Made by a program: the position numbers and the translations under genes
Notes under the pieces: generated by a model
Databases searched by the model: none
Told to the model about the DNA's origin: nothing
Seen by the model: only the letters and a program-made list of their open reading frames with translations
Part shown: positions 22,768-31,587 of the stretch, piece after piece
Position numbering within the stretch: the stretch's first letter is position 1
How the letters are laid out: each line of letters starts with the position of its first letter
Assembly (NCBI RefSeq): GCF_040371945.1
Contig: NZ_BAABWS010000002.1
Span: 648,123 to 712,122, forward strand
From: Litorivita sp040371945
GTDB lineage: Bacteria > Pseudomonadota > Alphaproteobacteria > Rhodobacterales > Rhodobacteraceae
Length of the DNA stretch: 64,000 nucleotides
Reading direction: 5' to 3'

Positions 22768-24750
22768 ATGATTACAGAATTTGGCCACTACGCTCTCATC
22801 CTTGCTTTCGTCACCTCGCTGTTCGGGGCCACCGTGCCCTTGATCGGGGCGCATTACCGTTGGCGCGGGTGGATGGCGATGGGCGAACCGGCCGCGATGG
22901 CGCAGTTTTTGCTGACGTTCGGGGCCTTTGCGGCGCTGACCCATGCCTTTGTGACCTCCGATTTCAGCCTGCGCCTTGTGGTGCTCAATTCGCATTCGGC
23001 CAAGCCGCTTTTGTATAAATTCAGCGGCGTTTGGGGGAATCACGAAGGCTCGATGCTGTTGTGGGTGCTCATCGTGACGGCCTTTGGCGCGGCGGCGGCG
23101 ATGTTCGGGGGCAACCTGCCGCCCAGCCTGCGCGCCCGCGTTCTGGCGGTGCAAAGCATGATCGCAGCGGCGTTTTTCGCCTTTTCGCTCTTCACCTCCA
23201 ACCCGTTCTTGCGGCTCGTGACCCCGCCCTTTGACGGACAAGACCTCAACCCGCTGCTCCAAGATCCGGGCCTCGCCTTTCATCCCCCCTTCCTCTACCT
23301 CGGCTATGTGGGGCTTTCGATGACCTTCTCCTTTGCCGTCGCCGCGCTCATCGAAGGGCGCGTTGATGCGGCTTGGGGGCGGTGGGTGCGGCCTTGGACC
23401 TTGGCGGCTTGGATGTTCTTGACCGTCGGCATCGGGCTTGGCTCTTGGTGGGCTTATTACGAGCTTGGCTGGGGCGGATTTTGGTTTTGGGATCCGGTCG
23501 AAAACGCCTCCTTCATGCCATGGCTCATCGCGGCGGCCCTGCTGCATTCGGCCATCGTGGTGGAAAAGCGCGAAAGCCTCAAAAGCTGGACCATTCTGCT
23601 TGCCATTATCGCCTTTGGCTTTTCGTTGATCGGGGCCTTTATCACCCGCTCTGGGGTGATCACCTCGGTCCATGCCTTTGCCTCCGACCCCGAACGCGGG
23701 GTGTTCTTGCTGATCATTCTGGCGGTGTTCATGGGCGGGGCCTTGACGCTTTTCGCCTTTCGCGCGGGCGCGATGGAGGCCAAGGGCGTCTTTTCCATGG
23801 TCAGCCGCGAAAGCGCGCTTTTGCTCAACAACATCCTTTTGGGCGTCTCGGCCTTTGTGGTCTTTATCGGAACGATCTGGCCGCTGGTGTCCGAGCTGTT
23901 CTTTGACCGCAAACTCTCGGTCGGCGCGCCGTTTTTCGACACATCCTTCACGCCCTTCATGGTGGTTTTGGGGCTGATTTTGCCGATCGGGGCGATGCTG
24001 CCGTGGAAACGCGCCAAAATAGGCAAAGCCATGCGCAGCCTGCGCGGGGCTTTCGTTCTGGCGCTGGCGGTCGGGGCATTGGCCTTTGCCTTGCAAACGG
24101 GGCGGTCGGCCTTGGGGCCGGTCGGGTTGTTTCTTGGCGCTTGGCTGGTGTCGGGCGCGGCGGTGGATCTTTTCTCGCGCACGGGGCGCGGCGGTTTTGG
24201 CGCGCGGCTGCGCCGGATGCTGCGCTTGCCGCGTGCCGATTGGGGGAAATCCGTGGCCCATGCGGGGCTTGGGGTGGTGATCACCGGCATCGCGGGGCTG
24301 ACCGCATGGGAGGCCGAGGATATCCGCGTGGTGCAAACCGGCGAGCCTTTCTCGATTGCGGGCTATGATCTGGTGCTCAATGGCGTGCAAAGCGTGCAGG
24401 GGCCGAATTACCGCTCGACCATGGGCGATTTCACCTTGTCGAAAAACGGCCGTGTGATTTCGACGCTGCATCCCGAAAAACGCATCTATCCGGTCGCCAA
24501 AATGCCAACCACCGAGGCGGCGATTGATGGCGGGTTCTGGCGCGATGTCTATGTGGTCATCGGCGATCCGCAAGAGGGCGGGGGCTGGGCGGTGCGCAGC
24601 TACTACAAACCTTTGGCCAACTGGATTTGGGGCGGCACGATCTTGATGGCCTTTGGCGGCGGGCTGAGCCTGTCGGACCGCCGGTTCCGCGTGGCCGCAG
24701 GGGCGCGCAAAACAGGGCGCGGCCCGCAACACGGGGTGGCTGCCGAATGA
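22768..24750 (+). CDS. ccmF: cytochrome c heme lyase subunit CcmF
   Basis: A 660-residue polytopic membrane protein of the cytochrome c synthetase. The WWD signature WGGFWFWDPVENASFMPWL starts at W235. Conserved periplasmic histidines are visible in GNHEGSMLLW, HPPFLYLGYVG and the VITSVHAFA region. Together with CcmH it ligates heme from CcmE to apocytochrome CXXCH. The start MITEFGHYAL is chosen over a 12-codon upstream extension. Its stop overlaps the ccmH start (ATGA). Confidence 0.96.
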   Translation: MITEFGHYALILAFVTSLFGATVPLIGAHYRWRGWMAMGEPAAMAQFLLTFGAFAALTHAFVTSDFSLRLVVLNSHSAKPLLYKFSGVWGNHEGSMLLWVLIVTAFGAAAAMFGGNLPPSLRARVLAVQSMIAAAFFAFSLFTSNPFLRLVTPPFDGQDLNPLLQDPGLAFHPPFLYLGYVGLSMTFSFAVAALIEGRVDAAWGRWVRPWTLAAWMFLTVGIGLGSWWAYYELGWGGFWFWDPVENASFMPWLIAAALLHSAIVVEKRESLKSWTILLAIIAFGFSLIGAFITRSGVITSVHAFASDPERGVFLLIILAVFMGGALTLFAFRAGAMEAKGVFSMVSRESALLLNNILLGVSAFVVFIGTIWPLVSELFFDRKLSVGAPFFDTSFTPFMVVLGLILPIGAMLPWKRAKIGKAMRSLRGAFVLALAVGALAFALQTGRSALGPVGLFLGAWLVSGAAVDLFSRTGRGGFGARLRRMLRLPRADWGKSVAHAGLGVVITGIAGLTAWEAEDIRVVQTGEPFSIAGYDLVLNGVQSVQGPNYRSTMGDFTLSKNGRVISTLHPEKRIYPVAKMPTTEAAIDGGFWRDVYVVIGDPQEGGGWAVRSYYKPLANWIWGGTILMAFGGGLSLSDRRFRVAAGARKTGRGPQHGVAAE

Positions 24751-25220
24751 AACGCTTGATGCGCGCCGTGATCCTCGCTTCCCTTCCGCTCATGGCTATG
24801 GCGCCGGTGGCGATGGCGGTAGAGCCTGACGAGATCCTCGCCGATCCGGCGCTGGAGGCGCGCGCGCGGCAGATTTCCAAAGGGCTGCGCTGCCTTGTGT
24901 GCCGCAACGAGAGCATCGACGACAGCCATGCGGAATTGGCCCGTGATCTGCGCCTTTTGGTGCGCGAGCGGCTCGTCGCGGGCGACAGCGACGCGCAGGC
25001 GGTGGACTTTATCGTCGGCCGCTACGGCGAATATGTGCTGCTCAACCCGACGGGCAAGGGCAGCAACCTGCTCTTGTGGCAGGCGGGGCCGCTGATGCTT
25101 TTGCTCGCGCTTGGGCTGGGGGGGCTCTATTTGCGCGCCCGCTCCAAAGCGCCGCAGGGCACTGACGCGGGGCTTTCGGCGGATGAGGATGCGCGGCTGC
25201 GCCAGATTATGGACGAGTGA
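24747..25220 (+). CDS. ccmH: cytochrome c maturation protein CcmH (CcmL type)
   Basis: A 157-residue protein with a signal peptide (residues 1-24), a periplasmic thioredoxin-like helical domain carrying LRCLVC (Cys49, Cys52), and one C-terminal membrane helix (about 112-130). It reduces the CXXCH cysteines of apocytochrome c and works with CcmF. Translationally coupled to ccmF by an ATGA overlap. The CcmI-like tetratricopeptide part is not fused and is not in this window. Confidence 0.95.
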   Translation: MKRLMRAVILASLPLMAMAPVAMAVEPDEILADPALEARARQISKGLRCLVCRNESIDDSHAELARDLRLLVRERLVAGDSDAQAVDFIVGRYGEYVLLNPTGKGSNLLLWQAGPLMLLLALGLGGLYLRARSKAPQGTDAGLSADEDARLRQIMDE

Positions 25221-25258
25221 CGCCTCGTTGCTCTTTCCTTGGCCGCGCCGATGATGTT

Positions 25259-25272
25259 GGATAGCGCTAACC
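25259..25272. promoter_or_regulatory. LacI-type operator candidate upstream of echA-like gene
   Basis: GGATAGCGCTAACC with the 8-bp perfect palindrome TAGCGCTA at 25262-25269. It lies 19 bases before the ATG and matches TGTTAGCGCTAACA at 11 of 14 positions. Related sites precede gap and tkt. Confidence 0.45.
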
Positions 25273-25290
25273 TGTTAGGGAGGCTTATCC

Positions 25291-26067
25291 ATGCAATTTG
25301 AAACGCTAAAATACGAAGTGACGGACGGCGTGGCGGTGATCCGCTTTGACCGCGCCGAGAAAATGAATGCCCTGACCACGCAGATGCGCGCCGAGGTGGC
25401 CGCAGCCGTGACCATGGGCGGCAAAGAGGCGCGGGCGGTGGTGATCACAGGCTCGGGGCGGGCGTTTTGCTCGGGGCAGGACCTGTCGGACACCGGCAAT
25501 GTCGCCGAGATCGACCTAGAGCGCACATTGCGCGACGAATATATGCCGATGCTCAAAGCCATCACCGATTGCCCCGTGCCCACAATCGCCGCCGTGAACG
25601 GCGCGGCCGCAGGGGCAGGGGCCAATCTTGCGCTGGCGGCGGATGTGGTGATCGCGACGCAAAGCGCCTACTTCCTACAGGCCTTCACGCGGATCGGCCT
25701 GATCCCCGATGCGGGCGGCACCTATTGGTTGCCGCGTTCGATGGGCATGGCCAAAGCCATGGGCGCGGCGCTTTTTGCCGAACCGATCAGCGCCCAACAA
25801 GCCTCGGACTGGGGCATGATTTGGGAGGCGGTCGATGACACCTCCTTCGAGGCCCATTGGATGAAACGCGCGGCGCAACTGGCGGCGGGTCCGACCCTTG
25901 CCTATGCCCATGTCAAAGCCTCGATCCGCGGCGGATGGGACAATACGCTGGATGCACAATTGGCCGATGAGGGCCGCCGCCAAGGCGAATGCGGCGCCTC
26001 GCGCGACTTTAAAGAGGGGGTTGTGGCCTTCCTTGAAAAACGCCCCGCGAAATACGAAGGGCGTTGA
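25291..26067 (+). CDS. enoyl-CoA hydratase/isomerase family protein (PaaG-like)
   Basis: A 258-residue crotonase-fold enzyme. The oxyanion-hole elements are SGRAFCSGQDLSD and NGAAAGAGANLALAADV. The active-site loop reads IGLIPDAGGTYWLPR, with Asp in the place seen in PaaG-type 2-(1,2-epoxy-1,2-dihydrophenyl)acetyl-CoA isomerases, so a role in phenylacetate or fatty-acid breakdown is possible. No other paa genes are nearby. A ribosome site GGGAGG precedes the ATG, and a LacI-like operator sits just upstream of it. Confidence 0.85.
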   Translation: MQFETLKYEVTDGVAVIRFDRAEKMNALTTQMRAEVAAAVTMGGKEARAVVITGSGRAFCSGQDLSDTGNVAEIDLERTLRDEYMPMLKAITDCPVPTIAAVNGAAAGAGANLALAADVVIATQSAYFLQAFTRIGLIPDAGGTYWLPRSMGMAKAMGAALFAEPISAQQASDWGMIWEAVDDTSFEAHWMKRAAQLAAGPTLAYAHVKASIRGGWDNTLDAQLADEGRRQGECGASRDFKEGVVAFLEKRPAKYEGR

Positions 26068-26093
26068 TTTGCGCCAAATGCCGTAACGAAAAT

Positions 26094-26115
26094 CGCCGCC
26101 CCGAGAGGGGCGGCG
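26094..26115 (-). terminator. terminator, RTX gene / echA
   Basis: Perfect stem CGCCGCCCC / GGGGCGGCG with a GAGA loop. On the minus strand it is followed by ATTTTCGTT, so it ends the RTX gene whose stop is 45 bases away; it also faces the convergent echA-like gene. Confidence 0.8.
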
Positions 26116-26160
26116 TGATCATTTGAAAAGGTCTTGGTTGAAAATTTGGGTAAGGCGCTT

Positions 26161-27624
26161 CTAGGCGCTAAACAGGATTGTGTTGATCGTATTGACCTGC
26201 TCAAGCGAGGTCAGATTGGTCAACTGCGCAGCGACCTGACCATCGGCCAATACCTCGACCGTGCCGGCGGTGCTCAACGCGTAGGTGATCACAGGCTCGG
26301 TGCCATCGGTGTAGTAAATCACGAGCATATCTTGCAAAATCGAAAAATCGGTGATGATCGGGGCGGCATTGTCGCCCAGTTCGCCATCGGCGCCCAGCAC
26401 GGTAAACGTATCGACGCCAGTGCCGCCCGTGACCGTATCGTTATAGCCGATGATCGCCAAATCGTCGCCGTCGCCAAGGTACACCTCGTCGCCCTCAATA
26501 TCGCCTTCGGCATAGCTCCAGCCATCGGTGCTGAGGATCGCGGGGTTCGTGCGGTCGCTCACGAGGTCGATGTTGGATGCCATGCCGCTGGCGATCACCA
26601 CATCGTTGTCTGCGCCGCTTTTGATGATATCGGCGCCTTGGATATCAACGATCAGATCTTCGCCTGCGCCGCCACGCAAGGAGTCGTCCCCCTCGCCGCC
26701 ATAGACCGTGTCATCACCGTCTTGGCCGAAAACGGTGTCCTGGCCGACGCCTGCATCGATCAAATCATCGCCCGCAAGCGCGACGATCTCGCTGCTTTCC
26801 GGCCCGTCGGACAAGATGTCATCGCCATCCGTGCCTTTGAGTTTGTACAGGAGTTGCGGCTCGGACCCATAGGAGCGGACCAACATGATATCTTGCTCCG
26901 AGATCTCATCAACACTGTTCAGATTGGACAGATGCGCCGCGATATGGGTGTCGACAATCACATTCACGCCTCCACCTTCCACAGGTTCAAAGCTGACCCG
27001 AGGGGCGATCTCGTTGGTGTAGTGGATCATCAACCTATCGTTTCCGGGGGCAAAATCGGTGATCTCGGGGGCATCATGGCCAGCGTGGTCTTGTAAGGCG
27101 CCAAGAACCGAGAAGGTGTCAGCACCTTCGCCGCCGGTCACTGTGTCGTCAAACCCGACCTCGGCCCCGTCATTGCCTCTTCCCAGATATATCTCGTCGC
27201 CGTCATAATCGCCTTCGGAAAAATCCCAATCCTCGTCGGTCTCGAGCAAATTGGAGGGCATGCCGCTCGCGACGACCCAATCATTGCCCGCCCCTGCGTT
27301 CAATGTATCGGCTCCCACGAGGTCGACCAGAATATCGTCGCCATCACCGCCGCGCAGGGAATCGTCACCGGCTTCGCCAAGAACCCAATCGTCTCCCTCG
27401 CGCCCGTAGAGCGTGTCATTTCCCGCCGCGCCAAGGAGGATGTCATCGCCGCCCTTGCCGTTGATTTCGTCGTCGCCATCGGTCCCGACGAGCACATCAT
27501 CCCCCTCGGAGGGGGTGATCGATTGGGCCGTTTTGGCATCATCGTCGTCATCCCCACCAAAAACGCCAAAGGCCGACAAAAGCGCGCCTGTGAGCAAAAG
27601 CGGGATCAAGGTCATTGCAAGCAT
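26161..27624 (-). CDS. membrane-anchored RTX calcium-binding protein, duplicated module
   Basis: A 487-residue acidic protein. Residues 1-22 are a hydrophobic anchor (MLAMTLIPLLLTGALLSAFG) followed by GGDDDDD. The rest is two copies of one module of about 220 residues: GGxGxDxxx calcium-binding repeats, then VVASGM, then GDEIYLGRG, DTVTGGxGADTFxVLG, ITDFxxxxDxLxIHYT and a small beta tail. The second copy begins near residue 245. The ITDF block is also found at the C-terminus of serralysin-type secreted proteins. It lies 45 bases downstream of a one-module relative on the same strand. Location and partner unknown. Confidence 0.85.
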   Translation of the reverse strand: MLAMTLIPLLLTGALLSAFGVFGGDDDDDAKTAQSITPSEGDDVLVGTDGDDEINGKGGDDILLGAAGNDTLYGREGDDWVLGEAGDDSLRGGDGDDILVDLVGADTLNAGAGNDWVVASGMPSNLLETDEDWDFSEGDYDGDEIYLGRGNDGAEVGFDDTVTGGEGADTFSVLGALQDHAGHDAPEITDFAPGNDRLMIHYTNEIAPRVSFEPVEGGGVNVIVDTHIAAHLSNLNSVDEISEQDIMLVRSYGSEPQLLYKLKGTDGDDILSDGPESSEIVALAGDDLIDAGVGQDTVFGQDGDDTVYGGEGDDSLRGGAGEDLIVDIQGADIIKSGADNDVVIASGMASNIDLVSDRTNPAILSTDGWSYAEGDIEGDEVYLGDGDDLAIIGYNDTVTGGTGVDTFTVLGADGELGDNAAPIITDFSILQDMLVIYYTDGTEPVITYALSTAGTVEVLADGQVAAQLTNLTSLEQVNTINTILFSA

Positions 27625-27669
27625 CGATAATCGTCTCTCGTTACAAGGCGCCCAGCAGAGGGGGGCGGG

Positions 27670-28485
27670 CTAGGGGCGCTCGCCCACGGTGGCGAAGACC
27701 ACGCTGCTGGCCTCCAACGTCGCCGCATCCACGCCCTGCAAGAGCGCGACAACCGCATCATCGACACGCACTTCGGCGGCATCATCCGGTCCTGGAGTGA
27801 AGGTGACGGTGCCCGCGGAGCCATAGACCACGAGGTAATCCTCGACGGCGTCGAAATCGGTCACGGTGACTTCGCCGGCATCCTCGCCGCGCAAGAAGAC
27901 CCCGATCTGATCCGCGCCCGCGCCGCCGGTGACCGTGTCACCCGCGCCCGCCACAACCGCATCATCGCCGCGGCCCAATTTGATTTCGTCGCCCTCATCA
28001 GCGTCGGGATCATCGCTAAAGGTCTCACCGGCAAAGAGCGCGGTGGTCAGTTCGGCGAATGTCGCATCATCATCGGCGAGATAGGCCTCGACGTCGCTGT
28101 CGTCAAAACCGTCGGCCATGGCCGCGGCATAAACGGTGTCATTGCCCGCGCCCGCCACGATCGTGTCGCTGCCCTCGACGTCATAAATGTAATCATCGCC
28201 ATGGCCGCCGCGCGACAGGTCGTCGCCCGCGCCGCCGATGATCGTATCATTGCCATCATCGGCGAAGACGCTGTCGCTGCCCTCAAGGGTCCAAACCTCG
28301 TCATCGCCGGCCTTGGCAAGCACCTCGTCATCGGCTTCGGAGCCGACAAGCGTGTCATCGCCGTCTGTGCCGGTGATGGTGTCCTCGTCCTCGGCGGTCT
28401 CCTCGTCATCATCATCGAAGACGCCAAAGGCGTAGAGCAGACCTGCGGTAAGAAGCCACGGACCAAGATAGATCAAAGCAAGCAT
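27670..28485 (-). CDS. membrane-anchored RTX calcium-binding protein, single module
   Basis: A 271-residue very acidic protein. It starts MLALIYLGPWLLTAGLLYAFGV-like, a hydrophobic anchor, then DDDDEE and five or six RTX nonapeptides (for example GGAGDDLSRGGHGDDYI). These are followed by GDEIKLGRGDD, DTVTGGAGADQIGVF and VTDFDAVEDYLVVY, the same order as in its larger neighbour. I choose the ATG at 28485 because it aligns with the neighbour's start; an in-frame GTG four codons earlier is possible. A consensus CtrA site lies 22 bases upstream of this ATG. Signal for type I secretion is not evident. Confidence 0.85.
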   Translation of the reverse strand: MLALIYLGPWLLTAGLLYAFGVFDDDDEETAEDEDTITGTDGDDTLVGSEADDEVLAKAGDDEVWTLEGSDSVFADDGNDTIIGGAGDDLSRGGHGDDYIYDVEGSDTIVAGAGNDTVYAAAMADGFDDSDVEAYLADDDATFAELTTALFAGETFSDDPDADEGDEIKLGRGDDAVVAGAGDTVTGGAGADQIGVFLRGEDAGEVTVTDFDAVEDYLVVYGSAGTVTFTPGPDDAAEVRVDDAVVALLQGVDAATLEASSVVFATVGERP

Positions 28486-28506
28486 GAGATACGCCACCGA
28501 ATAGTG

Positions 28507-28521
28507 TTAATATTGTGTTAA
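28507..28521. promoter_or_regulatory. CtrA-consensus site TTAA-N7-TTAA
   Basis: TTAATATTGTGTTAA matches the alphaproteobacterial CtrA consensus exactly. It overlaps the inverted repeat ATATTGT/ACAATAT. It is 22-36 bases upstream of the RTX gene start, where it would overlap or abut the core promoter. Confidence 0.6.
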
Positions 28522-28677
28522 CAATATGGCAGCGGCGACGCGTATCAAAGCGAAGTTTTTGCAACTGGGTCTGAATTGGCGCCAATGTCATAACCGATCA
28601 CGCATTGTTCTTGACGCGGCGACAATCAGCCGAATTTCGATAACTCTGCCCGAAAAACAGGCGCCCTTTCAAAGCAA

Positions 28678-28708
28678 AACGCGCCCGCGGCAAAGCCGGG
28701 GCGCGTTC
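28678..28708 (-). terminator. gltA terminator
   Basis: Stem AACGCGCCC / GGGGCGCGTT with a 12-base loop, 26 bases after the gltA stop. The minus strand continues TTTTGCTTTG. Confidence 0.75.
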
Positions 28709-28733
28709 GATTCGCGTCGGGTAAGGGGCCGCT

Positions 28734-30029
28734 TTAGCGGTCTTCGACCTCGACGTAATCGCGCAGGGTCTCGCCGGTGTAAAGCTGGCGCGGGCGACCG
28801 ATTTTCATAGTCGGATCCGAGATCATCTCTTTCCACTGCGAAATCCAACCGACAGTGCGCGACAGCGCAAAGATCGGGGTGAACATCGAGGTCGGGAAGC
28901 CCATGGCCTCCAAAATGATACCCGAATAGAAATCGACATTCGGGAAGAGCTTTTTATCAGCGAAATACGGATCGCTCAGGGCCTGTTTTTCAAGCTCTTT
29001 AGCGACCTGCAGGATCGGGTTGTTTTCCACGCCCAGCAGATCAAGAACCTCGTCGGCCGACTGTTTCATCACCGTCGCGCGCGGGTCGAAGTTTTTGTAA
29101 ACGCGGTGGCCAAAGCCCATCAAACGGAAGGGATCGTCCTTGTCCTTGGCGCGGGCGATGAATTCGGGGATCCGGTCCACGGTGCCGATCTCGCGCAGCA
29201 TTTCGAGGCAGGCTTGGTTCGCGCCGCCGTGCGCAGGGCCCCAAAGACAGGCAATGCCCGCCGCAATCGAGGCAAAGGGGTTGGCGCCCGACGAGGAGGC
29301 CAAACGCACGGTCGAGGTCGAGGCATTTTGCTCGTGATCGGCGTGCAGGGTGAAAATGCGGTCCATCGCACGGCTCAGGATCGGGTTGACCTCGTAATCC
29401 TCGGCAGGGACGGCAAAACACATGCGCAGGAAGTTCGACGCATAGTCCAGATCATTGCGCGGATAAACGAAGGGCTGCCCGATGGTGTATTTGAACGCCA
29501 TGGCGGCAATCGTCGGCATTTTCGCGATCATACGGATCGAGGCGACCTCACGTTGCCACGGATCGTTGATGTCGGTGCTATCGTGGTAAAAGGCCGACAT
29601 CGCGCCAACCACACCGACCATAATCGCCATCGGGTGGGCATCGCGGCGGAAACCGGAGAAGAATTTATGCATCTGCTCGTGCACCATCGTGTGATGGGTC
29701 ACGCGGCTTTCGAAATCTTCAAGCTGCGCCGCCGTGGGCAATTCACCGTAAAGCAACAGGTAGCACACTTCGAGATAGTGGGATTTCTCGGCCAGTTGGT
29801 CGATCGGATACCCACGGTGCAGCAGTTCACCCTTGCCGCCATCGATAAAGGTGATGGTGCTGTCGCAAGACGCGGTCGAGGTGAAACCGGGATCATAGGT
29901 GAATACATCCGCCTCGGCGTAGAGCTTGCGGATGTCAATGACATCGGGGCCCGCGGTGGGGGAGTAGATCGGAAGCTCGTAGCTCTTCCCATCAATTGTC
30001 AGCGTTGCTGATTTCGTCGATTCTGCCAT
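28734..30029 (-). CDS. gltA: citrate synthase
   Basis: Condenses acetyl-CoA and oxaloacetate to citrate, the entry to the TCA cycle. It has 431 residues of the hexameric type II form. Catalytic His residues lie in HADHEQNAST and GFGHRVYKN, and GPAHGGANQ carries the oxaloacetate-binding His. The substrate-binding FALSRTVGWISQWKE sequence near the C-terminus is intact. The second of two close ATGs (MAESTK) is chosen because AGGAAGGG then sits six bases upstream. It is convergent to nothing and transcribed alone. Confidence 0.97.
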   Translation of the reverse strand: MAESTKSATLTIDGKSYELPIYSPTAGPDVIDIRKLYAEADVFTYDPGFTSTASCDSTITFIDGGKGELLHRGYPIDQLAEKSHYLEVCYLLLYGELPTAAQLEDFESRVTHHTMVHEQMHKFFSGFRRDAHPMAIMVGVVGAMSAFYHDSTDINDPWQREVASIRMIAKMPTIAAMAFKYTIGQPFVYPRNDLDYASNFLRMCFAVPAEDYEVNPILSRAMDRIFTLHADHEQNASTSTVRLASSSGANPFASIAAGIACLWGPAHGGANQACLEMLREIGTVDRIPEFIARAKDKDDPFRLMGFGHRVYKNFDPRATVMKQSADEVLDLLGVENNPILQVAKELEKQALSDPYFADKKLFPNVDFYSGIILEAMGFPTSMFTPIFALSRTVGWISQWKEMISDPTMKIGRPRQLYTGETLRDYVEVEDR

Positions 30030-30118
30030 TGTCATTCCCTTCCTATAAGACCCGAAGCGCGGACCGCTCTCAGGTTCGTAAGTCATGGCCCCTTTAGAGT
30101 AGGTTAACCCTGCTCCTC

Positions 30119-31564
30119 TTAGGCCGCCATTCTGGCTGCGTCGTCTAGGCGGGCGAGGCTTTCCTCGCGTCCCAGAACCAGCATCATATCGAACACACTT
30201 GGCGTTGCGGCCCGTCCGGCCAGCGCCGCCCGCATCGGGCCTGCCAGCTTGCCGAACTTGATCTCGCGGGCCTCACAGAACCCGTTCAAAGCCGCCTCAA
30301 GATCGTCACGAGACCAGCTAACATTTTGCAGATGCGGCGTCAATTCATTCAGTATACCACGGGATACTGAATCGAGGTTTTTCGCCGCTTTCTCCTCCGG
30401 CTCGATCGGTCGATCGGCCATTATAAATGCAGCTTTATCAAGGAGTTCTGGGAAGGTCTTCGCACGCTCCTTCAGACAATGCATCCCGTCTAGCAAAAGC
30501 GCTTTTTTTGCATCGCTCAAAACGGGGGCCTTGGTGGCGCTTAAAAATCCCGCAAGCTCATGCAGCAGCGCAGCATCATCCGCCGCCGCGATTTGCTGCC
30601 CGCAGATATTTTCAAGCTTTTTGAAATCCAGCCGCGCCGGAGATTTGCCGATCCCGTCCAGATCAAACCATTCCAAAGCCTGCGCATCGGAGAAAAATTC
30701 GTCATCGCCATGGCTCCAACCAAGGCGGGCAAGGTAATTACGCATTCCGGCGGCGGGATAGCCCATGACCTGATATTCATGCGCGCCCAAAGCGCCGTGA
30801 CGTTTGCTCAACTTCTTGCCGTCCGGCCCGTGAATGAGCGGGATATGCGCATAGACCGGCAAATCCCATCCCATCGCCGCATAGATCCCCATCTGCCGCG
30901 CCGCATTGTTCAAATGATCGTCGCCGCGGATCACATGGGTCACGCCCATATCGAAATCATCCACCACCACGGCCAGCATATAGACCGGCGTGCCGTCCGA
31001 GCGCAGCAAAACCATATCGTCCAACTGGTCGTTGCGGATGGTCACATCGCCTTGCACCGCATCTCGGATCACAGTCGCGCCGTCATTGTCGGTCTTGAGG
31101 CGGATGACATAGGGCGCATCGGGATGGCTGGCGGCGTCGGCATCGCGCCACGGGCTTTGAAACAGGGTGGATTTGCCCTCGGCCCGCGCCGCCTCGCGAA
31201 AGGCTTCGATCTCGTCTTGGGTCGAAAAACACTTATAGGCCGCGCCTTTGGCGAGCAAAGCCAAAGCCACCTCGCGGTGACGATCTGCGCGCTCGAACTG
31301 GCTGATCACCTCGCCGTCATGATCCAGCCCCAGCCACGCCAGACCTTGCAAAATCGCCTCTGTCGCTTCGGGGGTCGAGCGGGCGCGGTCGGTGTCTTCG
31401 ATCCGCAGCAGGAATTTGCCGCCACGCCCGCGCGCATAGAGCCAGTTGAACAGCGCCGTGCGCGCCCCGCCGATGTGCAAATACCCCGTTGGCGAGGGGG
31501 CGAAACGGGTGACCACGGGTTTGGCGGCGGGCTGAACAGTGTCGGGCGAGGCGGGTGAGGGCAC
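30119..31564 (-). CDS. gltX: glutamyl-tRNA synthetase
   Basis: Charges tRNA-Glu (and possibly tRNA-Gln in organisms using the amidotransferase route). The 481-residue class I synthetase has the HIGH motif as HIGG at residue 30 (FAPSPTGYLHIGGART) and KLSKR for KMSKS (GKKLSKRHG). The start is GTG at 31564, only 23 bases from the divergent comEC start; a downstream GTG before VTRFAPSP is an alternative. Many alphaproteobacteria have two gltX genes, so this may be one of a pair. Confidence 0.94.
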   Translation of the reverse strand: MPSPASPDTVQPAAKPVVTRFAPSPTGYLHIGGARTALFNWLYARGRGGKFLLRIEDTDRARSTPEATEAILQGLAWLGLDHDGEVISQFERADRHREVALALLAKGAAYKCFSTQDEIEAFREAARAEGKSTLFQSPWRDADAASHPDAPYVIRLKTDNDGATVIRDAVQGDVTIRNDQLDDMVLLRSDGTPVYMLAVVVDDFDMGVTHVIRGDDHLNNAARQMGIYAAMGWDLPVYAHIPLIHGPDGKKLSKRHGALGAHEYQVMGYPAAGMRNYLARLGWSHGDDEFFSDAQALEWFDLDGIGKSPARLDFKKLENICGQQIAAADDAALLHELAGFLSATKAPVLSDAKKALLLDGMHCLKERAKTFPELLDKAAFIMADRPIEPEEKAAKNLDSVSRGILNELTPHLQNVSWSRDDLEAALNGFCEAREIKFGKLAGPMRAALAGRAATPSVFDMMLVLGREESLARLDDAARMAA

Positions 31565-31587
31565 GGTGGCTTAACCTTTCGGTAATC

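Larger units (their letters stand above)
28486..28733. other. intergenic region RTX gene / gltA
   Basis: About 250 bases holding the CtrA-like site, an overlapping inverted repeat (ATATTGT-GTTA-ACAATAT, 28510-28527), AT-rich sequence, and the gltA terminator. No gene seen. Confidence 0.6.

Noticed and set aside
26161..28485. Clustered short DNA repeats resembling an array
   Set aside because: They are in-frame RTX nonapeptide codons in two genes, not spacers and repeats of a CRISPR array.
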